Assembly (NCBI GenBank): GCA_002480015.1
Contig: DLQD01000045.1
Coordinates: 1-13,252, forward strand
Length of the DNA: 13,252 nucleotides
Source of the DNA: Opitutia bacterium UBA7441
Lineage (GTDB): Bacteria; Verrucomicrobiota; Verrucomicrobiia; Opitutales; Coraliomargaritaceae
Reading direction: 5' to 3'
This document shows, piece by piece, positions 9,099-13,252 of this stretch. Below the pieces are notes generated by a model. The model was given only the letters and a program-made list of their open reading frames with translations. It searched no databases and was not told the origin of the DNA. How positions within the stretch are numbered: position 1 is the stretch's first letter; every line of letters starts with the position of its first letter. A program made the position numbers and the translations under genes.

Positions 9099-9743
9099 CT
9101 AAAAGAAAACATTCACGCCTGTCACGATGACGTTGCGGTTCAGCCAGCCGTCACCGATGCGTTGGTGCACCCAGCGGTAGCCGAGCTTGAGTTTGACGCC
9201 CGGCATCGGCCGCCAGGACAGGCCGGCTCCAATCCAGTTGGCTTCGATCCAATCCTCGTTGAAACTGTAGAAAAATTCCTCCTCCACGTAGGGCTTGAGC
9301 TTGAGGGGCGTAAACTCCCATGGCGCTTCGACTACGATCTCGTTACGGAAGCGCACATCATCTTCGCGGTAGTCGAAAAAGCGAAACTCAAAACGGCTGC
9401 GGTTGGTCACGCGGAAGCCCTCCCAATCCCCCATGTAATAGGTCTCCACATAGGGCCGGTTTTCTTCCAGCCAGCCGTCACCGGGGCGGATCCATGCGTG
9501 GCGGTAGCCTACGCGCAGACTCCAGTTTTCGTTCAAATTATAGCCCAAGCCTAGCCCGGTGTAGCCGAAGAAGTTGTCGTCGTAATGCTGGCGGCTCGCC
9601 AGATTCGAACGCGAGATCAGGAACCACTCTTCGGTTAGCTTGTGCTTGAGCAGCAGATTATAACTCGCCCCGGCGTCCGACGCACCACGTGCCACAGGAA
9701 GAAGGGCGCTTATCAGGCAGAAAAAAATGGAGACGCGTCGCAT
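9099..9743 (-). CDS. DUF2490-family outer-membrane beta-barrel protein
   Basis: This 214-aa protein has a signal peptide at about residues 1-20 (MRRVSIFFCLISALLPVARG). The mature part is built of alternating-polarity strands rich in aromatics and Arg/Glu, such as LGYNLNENWSLRVGYRHAW, FEFRFFDYREDDVRFRNE and VKLKLGYRWVHQ. It ends in Phe-Phe, as expected of an outer-membrane barrel recognised by BAM. The pattern matches DUF2490 proteins, whose function is unknown. The ATG at 9743 is chosen over an in-frame TTG three codons upstream because it gives a standard signal peptide. It is divergent from the Y-family polymerase, and its stop lies 9 bp from the end of the mutS remnant. Confidence 0.75.
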   Translation of the reverse strand: MRRVSIFFCLISALLPVARGASDAGASYNLLLKHKLTEEWFLISRSNLASRQHYDDNFFGYTGLGLGYNLNENWSLRVGYRHAWIRPGDGWLEENRPYVETYYMGDWEGFRVTNRSRFEFRFFDYREDDVRFRNEIVVEAPWEFTPLKLKPYVEEEFFYSFNEDWIEANWIGAGLSWRPMPGVKLKLGYRWVHQRIGDGWLNRNVIVTGVNVFF

Positions 9744-9882
9744 CCGCGCCAACTAGTCGCAGATCGACCTCCAAAGCAAGGACGCTCGAAGGAAATTCGA
9801 AATAATTCGTCCCCCATAGAATAGTGAACATAATTATACTTATTGGTTGCAGGGCGCGTCTCTCTAGTACCCTCTTAAAAGG

Positions 9883-11133
9883 ATGGCACTCCGCTACCTT
9901 TTCATTGATTTCGACAGCTTTTTCGCCTCGGTCGAGCAGCAGTTCCACCCAGAACTACGGGGTCGGCCGGTCGGGGTGGTGCCCTCGCTGGGCGTGGAAA
10001 CGACCTGCTGCATCGCGGCGAGCTACGAGGCCAAGGCCTTCGGCGTGAAAACCGGCACGGGTGTCCGCGAGGCCCGGGCGATGTGCCCCGGCATCGTCTT
10101 CGTGGAGGCGGGGCATTCGAACTACGTGCGGGTGCATGAGCGGATCAAAAAACGGATCCACGAAATCATCTACGTGGAGGCGGTGCTCTCGATCGACGAG
10201 ATGTATGGTCGGCTGCCCCAGCACTGGCAGCCGCCAGAGGTGGCGCGGGGCAAGGCGCTGGAGATCAAGCGGGGGCTGGCCGGGGAAATCGGCGAGCACA
10301 TCCGCGCCTCCATCGGGCTGGCGCCTAACCGCTTCCTCGCCAAACTGGCCAGTAAACTGGAAAAACCGGACGGGCTGACCTGTATCGACTTCGACGACCT
10401 GCCAGAGAAGCTCTACCGCTTTGAACTGAGTGACATCACAGGGATCGGCCGGCGCATCGAGCAGCGGCTGCACACCGCGCGCATCATGGACATGGAGGCA
10501 CTCTGCGCAGCCAGCCGCCGCAAGCTCCACCGGATCTGGGGCAGCATCGACGGCGACCGCATGTGGTATGCACTCCGCGGCGTGGACGTGCCGCCGGTCG
10601 CAACGCAGCGCAGTACCATTGGCCACTCCCACGTGCTCCCCCCGCGCCTGCGTACCTTCCACGGCGCCCACGCCACACTCCACCGCATGTTGCAAAAGGC
10701 CTGCCTACGGCTGCGGGCGATGGACTACTTTGCCGGGCACCTCCTCGTCGGCGTGAAGTTCGGCTTCGACCTGCGCTGGGAGGCGCAGACGTATTGCTTT
10801 CCCACCCAGGACAGCGTGGTCCTGGGAAGACTGCTCAACGCCCTCTGGGCGCAACGCCCAGAGGACGTGCCTGAGCCGACCAAGGTTAGTATAACGCTGG
10901 CGCGGCTCGAACCCCTCGGCGGCCACACCCCCTCGCTCTTCGCCGAGGACAACCAGCCGCGCCGCATGCAGCTCCAGCATGCGATGGACGCCATCAACAA
11001 GAAGTTCGGCGGCCGCACCCTCTACTACGCCGATGCCATGGAAGCGCAGCGCTCAAAAGAAGCCGCGCCGATGCGGATCGCCTTCAACCACATCCCCGAC
11101 CTGGAACTGGAGCGAGATCGGCGCTCAACTTGA
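9883..11133 (+). CDS. Y-family (DinB-like) translesion DNA polymerase
   Basis: This 416-aa error-prone polymerase would copy past DNA lesions. Palm metal ligands are D9 (FIDFDSFFASVEQ), D105 and E106 (VLSIDEMYG), and the steric gate is F14. The fingers helix SYEAKAFGVKTG is at 47-58, GLAPNRFLAKLASKLEKPDG at 145-164, and a helix-hairpin-helix thumb (LSDITGIGRRI) at 182-192. The little finger follows, starting near RSTIGHSHVLPP (243-254). The fingers strand ETTCCIAASYEA differs from the usual RGVVLAASYEA of DinB/Pol IV. With the GHSHVLPP block it points to a separate Y-family subgroup that databases have sometimes mislabelled ImpB. SLF at 351-353 may be part of a weak clamp-binding motif. The ATG is preceded directly by AAAAGG, too close for a standard Shine-Dalgarno. 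I see no SOS-type operator of a known class upstream. Confidence 0.88.
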   Translation: MALRYLFIDFDSFFASVEQQFHPELRGRPVGVVPSLGVETTCCIAASYEAKAFGVKTGTGVREARAMCPGIVFVEAGHSNYVRVHERIKKRIHEIIYVEAVLSIDEMYGRLPQHWQPPEVARGKALEIKRGLAGEIGEHIRASIGLAPNRFLAKLASKLEKPDGLTCIDFDDLPEKLYRFELSDITGIGRRIEQRLHTARIMDMEALCAASRRKLHRIWGSIDGDRMWYALRGVDVPPVATQRSTIGHSHVLPPRLRTFHGAHATLHRMLQKACLRLRAMDYFAGHLLVGVKFGFDLRWEAQTYCFPTQDSVVLGRLLNALWAQRPEDVPEPTKVSITLARLEPLGGHTPSLFAEDNQPRRMQLQHAMDAINKKFGGRTLYYADAMEAQRSKEAAPMRIAFNHIPDLELERDRRST

Positions 11134-11196
11134 CAAACCTAATATAACAGCACTATTGCCGGGAGGAGGGCTTTCGAGAAAAAATCTGCGGCCCGC

Positions 11197-12384
11197 CTAC
11201 TCGCTGAGTGTTTCAACAGAGGGTGCCACGACGTCCGCTCCGGCCTCGTCGGCCGCCGCTTCGACGGATTGGATAGCGGCGGCTTCGTTATCGAGACGCT
11301 CTTGCACGATTGGCTTGATGAAGGTGGGCAGGAAGAGCGCCAAGACCACAGCAATCGCCGAGCCAAAGAAAGCCTTGCCCGCGTCGCGGAAGATGAGATT
11401 GGAGACCTTGTTTTTCTTGCGGATTTTTAGACGGAGAGCGATGCCGACTTCACGCCCAGCCAGCAGGCCGAGGAAGACCCATGTCGTGCTCATCGGCATT
11501 TTCTCTGGCCAAGGCACCGTCATATCCATAGCAGCGAACAGCTTGGGTATATAGTCCACCTTGAAGAAAAGTAGAACCACGCCATAGAGCAAATCGATGA
11601 AGGTTGCCGAACGCACGTCGATCGTATTGGTCTTGGTGGTGACGACCTTCTGAATTTTGCCACCCTTCTCACGGAAGAGATACCCCTGGAGGAGCACCAT
11701 GCCACCGAGTGCGAGAATGAGACCCGTCAGTGAGAGTTCGCGCGGGAGGTAAACGAAAATATTGGCCAAATCCTGCACCAGCCACATCGACCAGAGAAAC
11801 CCGGTCGAAAGCCACTGGAAGATCATCCAGATTGGGTGCAGCTCGTTATGCGGTTTATTGTGGTCCTTCTCTTGCATGACCTTGCGCTCCATTAAATAGA
11901 GCACCGAAACGAAAATCACCAAGCCGAGGAGAAATGCGATGGCATAGCCGACGAGCGACTTCTGCATCATCGAGTTGAAGAGATCCACCGCGCCTTTGGG
12001 AGTCTTGCCCTGTTGCGCGGCGATGAGCCCCTTGAAAGCCGTCAAGACTAGTAGCGAGGTGCTCACCGGAATCCCCATACGCGTCAGGATCACTAGGCAG
12101 AGCGGCGGAATCACAAAGAGCCAAGTAATCAAACCCCCGAAATCGTGCGGGTGCGGAATGTTCTTACCTGCAGCAGCAAGGCGCCCGAAAGCAGGATCTC
12201 CACCGTTGGCGATCCACCCCCAGCTCACCGTCACGACCATGATCCCAGAAATCCAGATCCAGAGCATCCACCAGGGGCGCTTGCTATTCGAGGCGAGAAA
12301 GGTGCCAAGTGTTTGAATCGAATCGTTGGCAACGATCGCGTAGGCAGCGAGGGCAAAGCCCAGAATCATGAAGAGTTCAGACAT
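11197..12384 (-). CDS. PiT-like inorganic phosphate permease
   Basis: This 395-aa inner-membrane protein belongs to the PiT (Pi:cation symporter) family and has about ten hydrophobic segments. The inverted-repeat signatures are visible in altered form: AND21-SIQTLGT for the first GANDxxN motif, PVSTSLLV (106-113) after it, QD205-LANIF for the second, and PMSTTWVFLGLLAG (297-310) closing it. The Asp residues needed for transport are kept, while the Gly/Asn positions around them vary. The C-terminal tail (about 363-395) is acidic and Ala-rich. I place the start at the ATG at 12384, where the first membrane helix begins; the frame is open another 170 codons upstream, but that part runs antisense to the phosphate-binding gene and is not protein-like. 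The divergent phosphate-binding gene supports phosphate as the substrate. Confidence 0.8.
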   Translation of the reverse strand: MSELFMILGFALAAYAIVANDSIQTLGTFLASNSKRPWWMLWIWISGIMVVTVSWGWIANGGDPAFGRLAAAGKNIPHPHDFGGLITWLFVIPPLCLVILTRMGIPVSTSLLVLTAFKGLIAAQQGKTPKGAVDLFNSMMQKSLVGYAIAFLLGLVIFVSVLYLMERKVMQEKDHNKPHNELHPIWMIFQWLSTGFLWSMWLVQDLANIFVYLPRELSLTGLILALGGMVLLQGYLFREKGGKIQKVVTTKTNTIDVRSATFIDLLYGVVLLFFKVDYIPKLFAAMDMTVPWPEKMPMSTTWVFLGLLAGREVGIALRLKIRKKNKVSNLIFRDAGKAFFGSAIAVVLALFLPTFIKPIVQERLDNEAAAIQSVEAAADEAGADVVAPSVETLSE

Positions 12385-12424
12385 AAGAAAACAAATGAAG
12401 TTAAGTTTGAGCAGGAATAAGCCG

Positions 12425-12443
12425 CAAAATCGAGTCGATTTTG
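12425..12443. promoter_or_regulatory. Perfect 19-bp palindrome between the phosphate genes
   Basis: CAAAATCGA (12425-12433), a single G, and TCGATTTTG (12435-12443) form a perfect odd palindrome with 9-bp arms. The loop is too short for a hairpin terminator, so a protein operator is more likely. It lies midway in the 85-bp divergent gap and overlaps the first Pho-box half by 3 bp. Confidence 0.55.
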
Positions 12444-12458
12444 TCACAATCGTGTCAC
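12441..12458 (+). promoter_or_regulatory. Pho-box-like direct repeat
   Basis: TTGTCAC (12441-12447), spacer AATC, GTGTCAC (12452-12458) has the 7-4-7 architecture of PhoB sites (CTGTCAT-N4-CTGTCAT), with two mismatches to each consensus half. The orientation favours the rightward phosphate-binding gene. Only 11 bp separate it from the ATG at 12470, so a rightward transcript controlled from here would be nearly leaderless, or the site serves mainly the permease. Confidence 0.6.
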
Positions 12459-12469
12459 ATACTATCTGG

Positions 12470-13252
12470 ATGAAGCAGTTTTTAGCCATAATTCTAACCA
12501 TTTTCGGACTGAACGTACGGAGCCTGCAGGCCGAGACCGTCGTTATTATGGGCTCCGACACGATCGGTGCGAAGGCAGCGCTCCACCTCGCCGAGGCCTT
12601 TAAGGCCAAAATGGAAGCGATCGACCGAGAAGTCGGCTTCGAAGTCTCGGCAGAGGGCTCTTCCGCCGGAGTGGTCTCAATCACCGAAGGCCATGCCGAT
12701 ATCGGCATGACCTCGCGCCCGCCCTCGACCAAGGAAGTCGCGCGCGCCAAAGCTGTGGGCGTGGAACTCAAGACCATCATGGTCGCCAAAGACGGGATTG
12801 CAGTGATCGTGAACGAGTCCAACCCGATCGAGTCCATTTCCATGGCCGAACTTGAAGCCATCTTCGCAGGCGACATCGCCGACTGGTCGGCCATTGGCGC
12901 GACCGCGGGCCGGATCTCGGCCTACACCCGAAATACCGCCTCCGGCACCTACGACCTCTTCCGTGCAAAAGCCATGTCCTCGCGCGACTACGGAGAAAAT
13001 ACACAGAAGGTCGCCGGCAATGAGCAAATCGCCTCCGAAATCGCCCGCAACACCAAAGGCATCGGCTACGTCGGCCTCGCCTACGCCGAAACCCCCGGGG
13101 TTAAAGTCGTCCCCGTCGAAGGCATGCTTCCCCGTGCTGAAGACTACCCGCTCAAGCGCACCCTTTTCTACTTAGTGGACGCCAACATACGCCTCAGCGA
13201 GACCGCCAACGATTTCATCGGTTTTACTCTGAGCCCTCAGGGACAGCATATT
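12470..13252 (+). CDS. pstS: PstS-like periplasmic phosphate-binding protein (partial, runs off the window)
   Basis: The frame is open from the ATG at 12470 to the window edge (261 codons, no stop), so the 3' end is missing. The N-terminus MKQFLAIILTIFGLNVRSLQA is a signal peptide with cleavage expected before E22. The mature part has the phosphate-loop residues of the PBP_like_2/PstS family: GSDTIG (28-33), EGSSAGV (62-68), ADIGMTSRP (76-84) and an N-terminal helix after TASGTYDLF (156-164). KGIGYVGLAYAE (196-207) is also typical. It would capture phosphate in the periplasm for an ABC transporter (PstCAB) that should lie to the right, beyond the window. It is divergent from the PiT-like permease across 85 bp holding a Pho-box-like repeat. 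Many PstS-like proteins are similar, so binding of another oxyanion is not excluded. Confidence 0.85.
   Translation, partial: MKQFLAIILTIFGLNVRSLQAETVVIMGSDTIGAKAALHLAEAFKAKMEAIDREVGFEVSAEGSSAGVVSITEGHADIGMTSRPPSTKEVARAKAVGVELKTIMVAKDGIAVIVNESNPIESISMAELEAIFAGDIADWSAIGATAGRISAYTRNTASGTYDLFRAKAMSSRDYGENTQKVAGNEQIASEIARNTKGIGYVGLAYAETPGVKVVPVEGMLPRAEDYPLKRTLFYLVDANIRLSETANDFIGFTLSPQGQHI

Noticed and set aside
9084..9104. TTTTAGG / CCTAAAA inverted repeat as a bidirectional terminator
   Set aside because: The stem is 7 bp and AT-rich with no following T-tract; it overlaps the mutS-remnant and DUF2490 stop codons, where TAG/CTA symmetry arises easily.
9753..9882. SOS (LexA) operator upstream of the Y-family polymerase
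   Set aside because: GAACATAATTATAC looks suggestive, but it lacks the second half of any known LexA box and the motif for this group is not known to me.
11134..11196. Terminator between the convergent polymerase and permease genes
   Set aside because: A T-run is present on the minus strand (after GCGGGCCGC), but the possible stem has only 3-4 bp with a very small loop, so it is not convincing.
12385..12894. 170-codon N-terminal extension of the permease
   Set aside because: It lies antisense to the phosphate-binding gene and crosses the regulatory gap; the membrane protein begins naturally at 12384.

Overview
The window is about 13.3 kb of GC-rich bacterial chromosome. It carries ordinary housekeeping genes broken up by small mobile or accessory pieces. 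The protein set, the mostly non-Shine-Dalgarno gene starts and the style of the lysine-rich tail suggest a Verrucomicrobiota-like organism, possibly from the Opitutae. That placement is an inference from memory of such proteins and has not been searched.

Layout, left to right. (1) 1-854: a REP-associated tyrosine transposase, followed by two nearly identical 83-bp palindromic units built like its cognate BIME/REP elements. (2) 875-4379, minus strand, transcribed right to left: an alpha/beta hydrolase, a long-chain polyprenyl diphosphate synthase (probably for the quinone side chain), and an unusual short-chain dehydrogenase-like protein that has lost its catalytic Tyr and Ser and carries a histone-H1-like Lys/Ala tail. 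(3) 4458-5131, plus strand: a VapBC-type toxin-antitoxin pair with a 4-nt overlap. (4) 5184-7784: mutS, 866 aa, with a short in-frame insert in its ATPase domain encoded by a REP-like hairpin. (5) 7834-8994: a single AAA/DUF4143 ATPase gene, immediately followed by a second, diverged copy of the last ~28 codons of mutS. (6) 9099-9743, minus strand: a DUF2490-type outer-membrane barrel protein. (7) 9883-11133, plus strand: a Y-family translesion polymerase. (8) 11197-12384, minus strand: a PiT-like phosphate permease. (9) 12470 to the window end: a PstS-like phosphate-binding protein, truncated by the window edge and divergent from the permease. The 85-bp gap between these two holds a Pho-box-like direct repeat and a perfect 19-bp palindrome.

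How the genes fit together. The right end looks like a phosphate-uptake locus under common control. MutS and the Y-family polymerase both act in DNA repair and mutagenesis, but they are not in one operon. The most informative structure is the mutS/ATPase junction. The downstream mutS tail differs from the resident one mostly at synonymous positions, so the two tails come from two mutS genes that were each under selection. This implies that the ATPase gene arrived by recombination with a diverged mutS allele, or as a cargo that restored the gene end, and not by simple tandem duplication. No gene-free stretch exceeds 300 bases; the longest, 648-874, holds the palindromic repeats.
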